Below, piece by piece: positions 5,733 to 12,884 of a DNA stretch of 12,884 bases (position 1 is its first letter; each line of letters opens with the position of its first letter). The stretch comes from Desulfamplus sp. GTDB lineage: Bacteria; Desulfobacterota; Desulfobacteria; Desulfobacterales; Desulfobacteraceae. The notes beneath the pieces are model-generated. The model was not told the origin of the DNA. It made no database searches and saw only the letters and a program-made list of their open reading frames with translations. The stretch is taken from positions 1 through 12,884 of the forward strand of contig JADGBP010000023.1 of the NCBI GenBank assembly GCA_015231395.1. The letters are read 5' to 3'. The translations under genes were made by a program, and so were the position numbers.

Positions 5733-8054
5733 ATGAAAAAAATAGTATTTGTATCCGCTAATTTTTGCGTTCTTTTGTTTATTGCTACTATATCTTTATT
5801 TGTATTTCCAAATAATGCATTGGCAATTTACGATAAAATAGCCATTAACATTACTCCTAATGATAATGATGTAAATTTTTGTTTTGATTTTGACACTCTA
5901 ACCTATGTACAAGGCAGTTCAACTGTAAATAAAGCATATTTAGCAGCAATAACAGACGCTGGAGATATTCTTTTTGTTTCTTTAAAAGAGCCTATGATTA
6001 CTTCATGGACTCCTGTTATTCCAACCAATCAAATCCCTGCATTCATGGAACGAGGCAAAGAAGATACACCTGCTTGTATAGGAGAGTTTAACAAAGAAGC
6101 TATTAACAATATTGATTTGTATCTCGCTATCGGCACTTCGTTTGATGAAGCTTTGAGCCAAAATAGGTTGATTAGATTTTTTGATGGTTTTCCAACCACT
6201 CCGCAGCCTGAAAGAGAATGGACTGTAATGGTTTATATGGTCGGTTCTGATTTAGAGTCAAAATCAAAGCATTGGGCAAGCAAGGATATTTTAGAGATGG
6301 TTCAAGGTTCTGCTTTAGGAGTGGCAGGAAGTTCTGATCAGATTAAAAATGAAAATGATTCTGCAAATATTGTTGTTGCTACTGGAGGCTCTAATCGTTC
6401 AGGGTGGGATACCTTAAAAAGATCATGGATTCATAATGGTCAAAATTATGTTATGGAAGATTTGGGGCTACGCAGTATGACCGAGCCTGATAACCTTGTA
6501 GATTTTATAACATGGTCTCACAATAAATTTCCTGCTAAACATTATGCATTAATTTTGTGGAATCATGGTAATGGTGTCGAAGGTTTTGGACATGACACTT
6601 CTGGTGCTGATGACGGTACAATGATGGGGCTTCCAAAACTTCAGGAGGCATATCAAAAAACTCGTGAGCAAATAGGAAAGAACTTAGATATTGTTGTGTA
6701 TGATGCCTGTCTTATGGCTTCTTTAGAAGTGGCACAGGTTACTTCGACTTTAGCAAATGCTATGGGTGCTTCTGCTGAATTAGAACCCGGACATGGCATT
6801 GACTACTCTTTCCTGATTAATGGGTTGCAATCCAGCAATATTGACAATGGAATCGATTTTGGTAAATTAGTAAAAACAGGTTATATTGAACATGCTAAAG
6901 CTCAAGGAACATATAAGACATCACAAATTACTTACAGTGTATTTGACCTTAGTGTTTTTAAACAATTTGAACAAACTTTTGAAAAATTTGCAGGAGCTTT
7001 CAAGCAGGAACTTCAATCTGCTTCTTCTAAACATGATAATTATGAAGCAACAAGTCGTGGATTAATTCAATCTGTAGGGTATCCAATAAAATCTGTCGGA
7101 AGATTATACAGTTTGGAAGAGAACAATATCCGTATTGATTTTTCAGGTTTTTTAAATAGTTTATCCTCTAATTTACCAGCCATAAACGATAAAATTGAAG
7201 CACTTAAAAAAGAGATGGATCAGTTAGTTGTTGATTATGAGGGAAATATCGATTACTTAGATAACTCCGCAGGTAAAATGAGCATAGATATTGGAAGCAA
7301 TCTTTCCTATCTTTCCACTCTTCCGCAATCTTTCCAATGGATCAAAGATGGATTTGCGAGTTATAGAAAAACCAAAGCTAACGATGGTTACAACCCTGAA
7401 GGAACATTAGTCCCTTATAACTGTCCTGAAGGTATTGTTTGTGCTGATCTCCCAAACTGGTTAGAATTAGAATCAAGCGAAGTTATTAATATTGATGCTT
7501 ACTTTGGTAAATTTTATGCTGATCACGATGATATTTTCCTAATAAAGCATCTATATCGTTATAAAGAAACAACTAATGACATTGAATTGCCACTAAAAGG
7601 AGGTGATGTTTGTTCGTATGAAATGTGTGTTAGTGATGGTTCGTGCCAAATAATAACTGTTACAGAAGATGGACAAGGAGTTTTAACAGGAGAGGCTGTT
7701 ATTAATGGTTCTCCAGCAATACTGACATTCTGCCCAATCAGCGAAAACTCATGGTCAGTTTGTGGTGTTGCACAGAAAATTCAAAATATATGGGGAAGAG
7801 ATGAAGAGTTGTCCTCAGATGATAGGATAACTCCTATTGTTTTGGAGGTCAGAAATAAGGAAACTAAAATCAGGAAAGGCACAACTGTATTAGTTCAAAA
7901 TGCTGACAAGGTTATCTTGAACAAAGTATGTTCTATTACAGATAAAACAATTTTAGTCTCTTATTATGGAAATAATGGACAAAAACAGACAGAAAAAATA
8001 TGCACTGATGATAAATGTGAAAGTGCAGGCGTTATTTTGAAATATGAATTGTAA
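5733..8054 (+). CDS. Secreted clostripain-family (C11) cysteine peptidase
   Basis: The product has 773 residues with a signal peptide (about 1-31, ending NNALA). Residues about 32-150 form an N-terminal beta-rich region with two cysteines. The peptidase core starts near Trp163 in WTVMVYMVGSDLE. It continues with His278 in ALILWNHGNG and Cys326 in VVYDACLMASLEVA, the expected clan CD dyad of family C11, followed by an acidic ELEPGHG segment. The core runs to about residue 560. The C-terminal 200 residues contain eight or so cysteines and look like an additional beta domain. Family members usually cut after Arg or Lys and some mature by self-cleavage; no specific processing site can be named here. 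It lies 151 bases after the C13-type gene with no clear terminator between, and 30 bases before the M23 gene, so co-transcription of the three is likely. Start supported by AAGGAG at 5718-5723. Confidence 0.92.
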   Translation: MKKIVFVSANFCVLLFIATISLFVFPNNALAIYDKIAINITPNDNDVNFCFDFDTLTYVQGSSTVNKAYLAAITDAGDILFVSLKEPMITSWTPVIPTNQIPAFMERGKEDTPACIGEFNKEAINNIDLYLAIGTSFDEALSQNRLIRFFDGFPTTPQPEREWTVMVYMVGSDLESKSKHWASKDILEMVQGSALGVAGSSDQIKNENDSANIVVATGGSNRSGWDTLKRSWIHNGQNYVMEDLGLRSMTEPDNLVDFITWSHNKFPAKHYALILWNHGNGVEGFGHDTSGADDGTMMGLPKLQEAYQKTREQIGKNLDIVVYDACLMASLEVAQVTSTLANAMGASAELEPGHGIDYSFLINGLQSSNIDNGIDFGKLVKTGYIEHAKAQGTYKTSQITYSVFDLSVFKQFEQTFEKFAGAFKQELQSASSKHDNYEATSRGLIQSVGYPIKSVGRLYSLEENNIRIDFSGFLNSLSSNLPAINDKIEALKKEMDQLVVDYEGNIDYLDNSAGKMSIDIGSNLSYLSTLPQSFQWIKDGFASYRKTKANDGYNPEGTLVPYNCPEGIVCADLPNWLELESSEVINIDAYFGKFYADHDDIFLIKHLYRYKETTNDIELPLKGGDVCSYEMCVSDGSCQIITVTEDGQGVLTGEAVINGSPAILTFCPISENSWSVCGVAQKIQNIWGRDEELSSDDRITPIVLEVRNKETKIRKGTTVLVQNADKVILNKVCSITDKTILVSYYGNNGQKQTEKICTDDKCESAGVILKYEL

Positions 8055-8074
8055 ATGAAACACACTAATTTTTT

Positions 8075-8080
8075 GGAGGA
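8075..8080 (+). promoter_or_regulatory. Ribosome-binding site fixing the start at 8085
   Basis: GGAGGA lies four bases before the ATG at 8085. The alternative in-frame ATG at 8055, immediately after the C11 stop codon, has no such site and would add ten residues ahead of the signal peptide. Confidence 0.65.
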
Positions 8081-8084
8081 GCCA

Positions 8085-9347
8085 ATGTATAAAAAGAATA
8101 TCGCAATTATCGTTTTTCTCTCTTTTATTTTCTCAAGCTTTATCACACCAGTATTTTGCTCAAAAGCAGTCGCTGACGAGGTTACTACAACTTCAGAAGA
8201 GACGACTGAAGAAGAGCAAATTACAGTAGAACCCCCTTCTTTAGTTTTTTATCAACACCCTGAAGGTATTTATATAGAAGCAAGGAATATTAATATAGAT
8301 AATGTTGTTGGTTTTACACTTAATGGAGAAAGCATAGATGAGTTTTGTGTCGGAATGGGAGAAGTTGATCAATTTATTCTGACAACAGAGACAGAAAATC
8401 CAGATGTTTTTAGCCTTTTACTTAAATTTCCTGAAGAGATACTGTTAAATTTATCAGGAAAGCATACTTTTGGATTAAAATTAGCAGATGGTACACAGAT
8501 TGAAACACCCATGGATTTGAATTATGATTCGTCATTATTTGACGGAGATAAAGCTGGTGGACCAGCGGCTCCTAAATTAGTAACTCCTGCCTATAAAGCG
8601 ACAGGAGTACCACAATCCAATGTCAAATTTAGTTGGAACTCAGCAGGAGCCACAAATTACCGAATCGTTATTAGTCAGAACTCTTCATTCAGTGGTTTTA
8701 AAGATTTAAATGAAAAAAGTAGTTGTGATAGTTCATGTTTTACAACTACAACCAAATTAACAAGTTACAATAAAAATATGGATATTTCTGGTCATACCTA
8801 TTATTGGAAAGTACGTGCGAATAATTCTCAGGGTGCAATTTGGTCAGATCGTAGCGAATTTAGCACATCAGGTTCACCTAAAGTTACTCCACTTGCATCT
8901 TCTTATATGTCAGGATCTAAGATAGATTTTGGTGTGTATATAAATGGAGGAATTCATACAGGCATTGATATATTAACGCCAAATCAGAATCCAAGTGTAT
9001 ATGCTATCGCTGACGGAAAAGTAGAATATAATACCACCAGCAAAAACTATCCTACAAATGCGGACAAATACTGGAATGCATTTGTAGTTATCAATCATGG
9101 TAATTTCTATGCTTATTATGGACATCTTAACTCATCATTAGCTGTAGGTAGCAAAGTTACTAAAGGTAATCCAATTGGGACTATACGTAATGCATATAAT
9201 CTTAAGACTAATGCCTTGTGGTTAAGTAATAACCACCTGCATATTTCTATAACGGTAGGGAAGCTATTAAATAATAGCTGGGGCTATCAAGCCACACAGG
9301 CTGGACTTAGTCAATTTGTTAATCCAAAAAGTTATATTGGATTGTAA
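8085..9347 (+). CDS. Secreted FnIII-like / M23-family metallopeptidase
   Basis: From the preferred start the product has 420 residues. Residues 1 to about 30 form a signal peptide (MYKKNIAIIVFLSFIF core). A Thr/Glu-rich linker and a beta-rich domain (about 45-150) follow. Residues about 160-262 form a fibronectin-III-like domain (NYRIVISQNSSF, TYYWKVRANN) with two close cysteines. The M23 (lysostaphin/LytM-type) domain spans about 268-420: His291 and Asp295 in HTGIDI, His347 in YYGHL, and His384 and His386 in HLHIS. All expected zinc ligands and the catalytic His are present, so it should be active. M23 enzymes usually cut peptidoglycan cross-links, though some act on other glycine-rich proteins. 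It is the last gene of the plus-strand run; a hairpin terminator begins 31 bases after its stop. It could remodel the envelope so the upstream peptidases can leave the cell, or attack other cells; both are inference. Confidence 0.9.
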   Translation: MYKKNIAIIVFLSFIFSSFITPVFCSKAVADEVTTTSEETTEEEQITVEPPSLVFYQHPEGIYIEARNINIDNVVGFTLNGESIDEFCVGMGEVDQFILTTETENPDVFSLLLKFPEEILLNLSGKHTFGLKLADGTQIETPMDLNYDSSLFDGDKAGGPAAPKLVTPAYKATGVPQSNVKFSWNSAGATNYRIVISQNSSFSGFKDLNEKSSCDSSCFTTTTKLTSYNKNMDISGHTYYWKVRANNSQGAIWSDRSEFSTSGSPKVTPLASSYMSGSKIDFGVYINGGIHTGIDILTPNQNPSVYAIADGKVEYNTTSKNYPTNADKYWNAFVVINHGNFYAYYGHLNSSLAVGSKVTKGNPIGTIRNAYNLKTNALWLSNNHLHISITVGKLLNNSWGYQATQAGLSQFVNPKSYIGL

Positions 9348-9377
9348 AATTTAACTCAATTTCCACTATATAAAACT

Positions 9378-9420
9378 AAAAGGCTGCTTGAAAGTTAATC
9401 AGGCAGCCTTTTAATTTTTT
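9378..9420. terminator. Hairpin terminator between convergent genes
   Basis: Arms AAAAGGCTGCTTG (9378-9390) and CAGGCAGCCTTTT (9400-9412) pair over 13 positions with one G-U wobble and a 9-base loop. On the plus strand a T-rich tail follows (9411-9420). On the minus strand the A-run arm becomes a T run, so it can serve the minus-strand gene ending at 9459 too. Confidence 0.85.
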
Positions 9421-9458
9421 GCATCAATCAAATTTGCTATAATCAGAGTTACTAACTA

Positions 9459-11432
9459 TCAAAGCTGTACTTTTATCAAAGTAATCTCCTTATTATTCAA
9501 CATAACTTTACCGTTGGTTATAACAAGACTGTAACTACAGTCAGCAAAATTTATAGCCTGAGATGTTTTTGTTGCTGGAATTTTAACCAAAGTGCCAGTT
9601 GTAGCATTGCTTAGATAGACCATTGCACCTGAGCGGCGAACCGTGAAATCACCACTTTGATCATCAATATTAACAACATTTGAGCCAACAAAGTTTACAC
9701 ACTCTACTCTTCCGCCAGATTGCACGTTAATTATACTACCGCCTGATGCTCCGAAAACTCTTACGTATTCACCATAATTTATGCTGCATTGATTAGATTG
9801 TTCCTTTAAAACATTATACGCATTAACATTTTCTGGTAATGTTAATGCGGTAGTTGTGAAAAATTGATTATCACCATAAATTTTTTCCCCCTCATTGTTA
9901 CATACAACCAATCTGAACTGGTAGGTTGTATTAGGTGCTAACCCTGTAACATCAGCAGTAACTGTTTTATCAGATGAATCTCCTTCCGTATCATCTATAG
10001 AAGGTGTTTCAAAGCCATAACTTGTTGTTAAACCGTATTCAAAATAATAGGTTATTGCATTACCGTTTGGATTGATTACTCCATTCAAAGCAGCAGAGTC
10101 TAAAGTAATTGAATCAGCTATTCCTGTCGTTACTATTGGTTTAGAGGGAGATAGAGTATTATAAATTGCACTTACTAAAGAAGTTTGCCCACTTTCAATA
10201 TCTACGGTTTGAGAAGGTGGTGTTGTCCAGCCGTTAATCTCCTTAAATTCAACAGTATGGCTGCCAACGCTAAGATTTGAAATAGTTATTTCGCTGTTAT
10301 TCCATTCACCCTCGTCAATTCTCCACTGTGCTCCTTCTGTGATTGCTTCTTCAGGTGAAAGGCTAACCTGTATTGAACCAACGAGCTGAGTTGTTGTAAC
10401 TTGTTGTAATTCCACAATAGAAATAGAACTATATGTATTTAGATAATATTTATGTGATGCTGAATTATATGATAACTGTGCTGCTGCAAATTCAGGTTCA
10501 TTAAATCTCATAAAATTTTCAATATCAAACGTGCCAGTGTCATAATTATAATTAGATTGATACAAAGCTTTATCTGTTGAGCAAAATAGTTTGCCACCAA
10601 TAATTGATATGTATTGACCTAATTCATTGTTTCCAAAAACAAGTTCTTGTTCAAATTCAGGAGCTGATTTCTCAGAAATACCATACTTTATTAAGCCATT
10701 GTTAAACTCCATAATATATAGATTTGTTTGGTGTACAGTAATTTTTTCAATATCTTTAACTTTTTCTGATATAGTATTAATTTTATCAGATGTTAGTCCA
10801 TCATCTGATAACTTAATCAAAAAAAGACTATTCTGATTGGAAGCAACGTAAGCATTTTGTTCATCTATTATAGCAACATAAAATAGTTTTTCGTTACTAT
10901 TTTTTGATAACTCTCCACTCAAATCAATACTTGATATTAAAGTCGGTCGAGAGTCATTGCTGTATAGATAAACACCGCCTTTTTCAGACAAAACTAAAAT
11001 TTTGTCGCTTGTTATCTCTTTAATCTCCCGAGCTGTATCTTGTATATCCACAAAATAACTACTATTATCATTTCCTATGTAAAAAATACGGTAGCCACCA
11101 AGTCCTGATGCATAATACATCCAGCCTTTATCTTGATTTTTATTACTTATTTCTCCTCTCCATATCCATTCTGAACTAATTTGTTCAATATCATCTAAAT
11201 TTTGATCTACTTTTAACAGTCCACCATGCCCAGATGCGATAAAAATATCATAATTTATTCCATTATCAGAATAATTAGAAAAGTCTATATCATAGGCATT
11301 CCCTGTAATATTAATAGTTTTAATAATATTGGGTTTATAAAAAGTCTCACACATTGCATAATTACTGTTCATTACAAACAAAATAAAGATTGAAAGAAAA
11401 CAAATTCCAAGCAAAGATTTTCCTGATTTCAT
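9459..11432 (-). CDS. Secreted beta-propeller / PEGA-like / FnIII surface protein
   Basis: The product has 657 residues with a signal peptide (about 1-26) and a ribosome site (AGGAG, complement of 11441-11445) eight bases before the ATG. Residues about 30-345 are a WD/LVIVD-like beta-propeller: repeated short strands such as IFIASGHGGLLKVD and VYVASN-like turns, no catalytic motif seen. Residues about 350-423 resemble a PEGA-type domain (ITISNLSVGSHTVEF). Residues about 429-525 form an FnIII-like domain (VTGLAPNTTYQFRL). The C-terminal 115 residues are a Gly/Ser/Val-rich beta-roll-like region (VFGASGGSIINVQSGG, VKIPATKTSQAINF). I recall similar ends on large secreted proteins of low-GC deltaproteobacteria, probably for surface attachment, but that is memory rather than proof. 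It is transcribed toward the peptidase run and away from the LRR gene. A non-enzymatic adhesin or scaffold role is the best guess. Confidence 0.85.
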   Translation of the reverse strand: MKSGKSLLGICFLSIFILFVMNSNYAMCETFYKPNIIKTINITGNAYDIDFSNYSDNGINYDIFIASGHGGLLKVDQNLDDIEQISSEWIWRGEISNKNQDKGWMYYASGLGGYRIFYIGNDNSSYFVDIQDTAREIKEITSDKILVLSEKGGVYLYSNDSRPTLISSIDLSGELSKNSNEKLFYVAIIDEQNAYVASNQNSLFLIKLSDDGLTSDKINTISEKVKDIEKITVHQTNLYIMEFNNGLIKYGISEKSAPEFEQELVFGNNELGQYISIIGGKLFCSTDKALYQSNYNYDTGTFDIENFMRFNEPEFAAAQLSYNSASHKYYLNTYSSISIVELQQVTTTQLVGSIQVSLSPEEAITEGAQWRIDEGEWNNSEITISNLSVGSHTVEFKEINGWTTPPSQTVDIESGQTSLVSAIYNTLSPSKPIVTTGIADSITLDSAALNGVINPNGNAITYYFEYGLTTSYGFETPSIDDTEGDSSDKTVTADVTGLAPNTTYQFRLVVCNNEGEKIYGDNQFFTTTALTLPENVNAYNVLKEQSNQCSINYGEYVRVFGASGGSIINVQSGGRVECVNFVGSNVVNIDDQSGDFTVRRSGAMVYLSNATTGTLVKIPATKTSQAINFADCSYSLVITNGKVMLNNKEITLIKVQL

Positions 11433-11783
11433 ACACAGTTCTCCTATCTAAAAAAGTTTATTGAGTTATAATATACTGTTTTCAAAACTAATTTTTTATT
11501 CAACAAAAATAAAAGAGTCAACTACTTATTGGGTAGAAGAGCGAAATACTTTTTATCGTGCTATGTCAAAACACGCCCCTTGCCAAATCCAATTTCCAGC
11601 CGATGAAAAAACATCTTGTTGTTCTGGGGATAAAATACCATATACACAGTATTTTCCTTGAGTAATACCTTTGCCAAAAAAAAATCTAATGGTTATATTT
11701 CCCTGAATTTTCTAAAAAAGCTCATCTCCTGCAACTGGTAGTAACCACAAAAAAATTAGAGTCAAAAATAAGGATACTCAAGC
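11433..11783. other. Divergent intergenic region between surface protein and LRR gene
   Basis: This 351-bp stretch separates two divergent genes and should hold both promoters. Near 11555-11661 a plus-strand frame encodes a cysteine- and proline-containing tail (SKHAPCQIQFPADEKTSCC, then GDKIPYTQYFP) ending at TGA 11659-11661. It has locally higher G+C but no ribosome site and only a TTG start at 11461. It might be the end of a decayed gene, which I do not recognise. The remainder is AT-rich with no further signal. Confidence 0.5.
11493..11521 (-). promoter_or_regulatory. Candidate promoter of the minus-strand surface protein
   Basis: Read on the minus strand, TTGACT (complement of 11516-11521) is followed after 17 bases by TAAAAA (complement of 11493-11498). 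The -35 matches 5 of 6 and the -10 only 4 of 6. The 5' leader would be about 55 bases. Confidence 0.3.
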
Positions 11784-12884
11784 ATGAAACACATATTAGA
11801 ATCAAGTCAAAACAACAGCTTTATAGATATAAATAGTTATCCAGACTGGCTCAAAGAACTTTGGGAATGGGCAGATCGCAATAATATCCCTGATTATCAG
11901 TATGTTGAATCTGGCTGGCGAAAAGGCTGGATTGGTCTGCCCAGAGATAAAGAGACTCTTTTTTCTATTACAGAACTTCACCTTTACAACAGCCAGCTTG
12001 TTGACCTTCCAGAATCTATAGGAATTCTTGGTCATCTTACTATGCTGAACCTCAGCTTTAACCAGCTCTCCAACTTACCAGACTCAATAGGTAATCTGAC
12101 CAAGCTTACCCGGCTTGACCTTAACTTAAACGACTTAACTTCATTACCAGAATCAATAGGCAATCTAACCCAACTTACAGTGCTTGCTCTTAAGGCTAAC
12201 GCACTTTCAACTCTGCCGAAATCTATAGGCAGGTTAAGCCAGCTTACAAAACTTAATCTTGGCTTTAACAGAGGCTTGGAGCTGCCAAAGTCAATATGTA
12301 ATCTTAACCAGCTTAAAGAGCTTAATCTTGATGGCAACCGATATACCGAGTTACCAGAATTTTTATTCGGTTTAACCCAGCTTGTTGAGCTTGATCTCAG
12401 CTCTAATCGATTCTCAAAACTTCCTGAAGTTATAGGTAACTTGAAGAATCTCACACGTCTTAATCTTAGCGGCAATAGGCTGCTCTCAGAACTGCCGAAA
12501 TCAATATCTAATCTGACCCAGCTTACCGAGCTTAACCTTGATGATAACCACTTTATAAAGCTTCCTGAATCAATCGGTAATCTTACCCAACTTACTAAAC
12601 TTGACCTGCAATATAACAAACTGTCAGAGCTGCCTGTATCAATTAGTAATCTTAATCAGCTTGCGGAACTAAATCTTGGTGATAACCAACTGACAGCGCT
12701 TCCTGAATCAATCGGTAATCTTACTCAACTTACTAAACTTGACCTGCAATATAACAAACTCACCTCCTTTTGCAGTTATAAAAAATATAAATCCTGTATT
12801 TCGGAGCAGGACATCTCCCATATCCTCATTCAAGACGAACCTGAATTTTCAATCCTGAAAGTATTTCTAATTCTTTGCAACAAA
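11784..12884 (+). CDS. Cytoplasmic leucine-rich-repeat protein, 3' end beyond window
   Basis: The ATG at 11784 follows AAGGA (11770-11774) and the frame stays open for 367 codons to the window edge. There is no signal peptide. Residues 1 to about 60 form a Trp-rich N-terminal cap (PDWLKELWEWADRNNIPD, SGWRKGWIGLPRD). From about residue 63 there are 11 complete repeats plus a partial twelfth, of about 23 residues, consensus LxLxxNxLxxLPxSIGNLTQL. The twelfth repeat breaks after QYNKL and runs into LTSFCSYKKYKSC, a Cys/Lys tail unlike a repeat. That tail is encoded by the same 127 bp as 1517-1643; if the match continues, the protein ends six residues later at 373 residues. LRR domains bind other proteins; no enzymatic domain is visible here. 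It lacks the export signals of its neighbours, so it may not belong to the same process. Confidence 0.85.
   Translation, partial: MKHILESSQNNSFIDINSYPDWLKELWEWADRNNIPDYQYVESGWRKGWIGLPRDKETLFSITELHLYNSQLVDLPESIGILGHLTMLNLSFNQLSNLPDSIGNLTKLTRLDLNLNDLTSLPESIGNLTQLTVLALKANALSTLPKSIGRLSQLTKLNLGFNRGLELPKSICNLNQLKELNLDGNRYTELPEFLFGLTQLVELDLSSNRFSKLPEVIGNLKNLTRLNLSGNRLLSELPKSISNLTQLTELNLDDNHFIKLPESIGNLTQLTKLDLQYNKLSELPVSISNLNQLAELNLGDNQLTALPESIGNLTQLTKLDLQYNKLTSFCSYKKYKSCISEQDISHILIQDEPEFSILKVFLILCNK
12561..12760 (+). repeat. Near-identical duplicated LRR units
   Basis: Positions 12561-12622 and 12699-12760 are almost identical (one difference seen, ACCC against ACTC), 138 bp apart, which is exactly two 23-codon repeats. 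This points to a recent duplication of a two-repeat block, and the duplicate ends at the same place where the 127-bp edge repeat begins (12758). Confidence 0.85.
12758..12884 (+). repeat. Right-edge 127-bp copy of 1517-1643
   Basis: Exact copy of the LRR remnant upstream of the propeller-peptidase gene. It implies that the sequence beyond the window continues, in at least one genomic copy, as 1644 onward: the LRR stop codon followed by a propeller gene start. Confidence 0.95.

Noticed and set aside
8055..8084. ATG at 8055 as start of the M23 gene
   Set aside because: It lacks a ribosome site, whereas GGAGGA precedes the ATG at 8085, which also begins a normal signal peptide.
1724..9347. Interpretation as an intracellular defence system built on caspase-like peptidases
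   Set aside because: All three peptidases carry signal peptides, so they act outside the cytoplasm, and no nucleic-acid sensor, effector nuclease or signalling enzyme accompanies them.
11802..12619. Two long minus-strand frames opposite the LRR gene
   Set aside because: Periodic antisense of leucine-rich repeats; the Ser/Arg/Leu repetition mirrors the LRR codon pattern. The plus strand has the ribosome site and the real repeats.

Overview
The window is AT-rich and gene-dense. It reads as a block of secreted proteins from a Gram-negative-type bacterium with low G+C. Domain content (14-repeat regulator-type propeller fused to a legumain-like peptidase, clostripain-family peptidase, M23 peptidase, 23-residue leucine-rich repeats, and a PEGA-like plus FnIII surface protein) recalls low-GC Desulfobacterota such as multicellular magnetotactic bacteria, or large sulfur bacteria. 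That affiliation is inference from family content only; there is no rRNA, tRNA or housekeeping gene to fix it.

Layout. Positions 1-137 hold the 3' end of a truncated second copy of the propeller gene. About 330 bases without a gene follow, then a 5-codon mini-ORF with a strong ribosome site, a 69-residue secreted protein (574-783) and a strong hairpin terminator (811-876). Positions about 877-1490 hold an insertion-sequence remnant, the C-terminal part of a transposase on the minus strand. It abuts the last 48 codons of a broken leucine-rich-repeat (LRR) gene (1517-1664). A plus-strand run of three exported proteins follows: Ig-like/14-blade propeller/C13-like peptidase (1724-5581), C11 clostripain-like peptidase (5733-8054) and FnIII-M23 peptidase (8085-9347). 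A terminator lies between these and a convergent minus-strand surface protein (11432-9459). The window closes with a cytoplasmic LRR protein (from 11784) still open at the right edge.

The most informative structural observation is that both window ends are exact 127-bp copies of interior sequence: 1-127 equals 2907-3033, and 12758-12884 equals 1517-1643. Both matches end at exactly 127 bp with a mismatch at the next base. This is the signature of a de Bruijn assembly with k=127. The window is therefore best read as a path through a small looped graph in which segment 1517-3033 (LRR 3' end plus the first half of the propeller gene) occurs at least twice. Joining the right end to the left end through that segment would give a closed or tandem unit of 14,147 bp. 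It would complete the LRR protein at 373 residues and create a 439-residue propeller protein carrying exactly 7 of the 14 blades and no peptidase domain.

How the genes may work together (inference): the three plus-strand proteins all have signal peptides and are closely spaced, two of them being clan CD cysteine peptidases with intact His/Cys dyads and the third a metallopeptidase with its zinc ligands. They look like an exported proteolytic set whose largest member carries a ligand-sensing-type double propeller. The duplicated, IS-scarred LRR-propeller junction suggests a locus that has been recombining recently.
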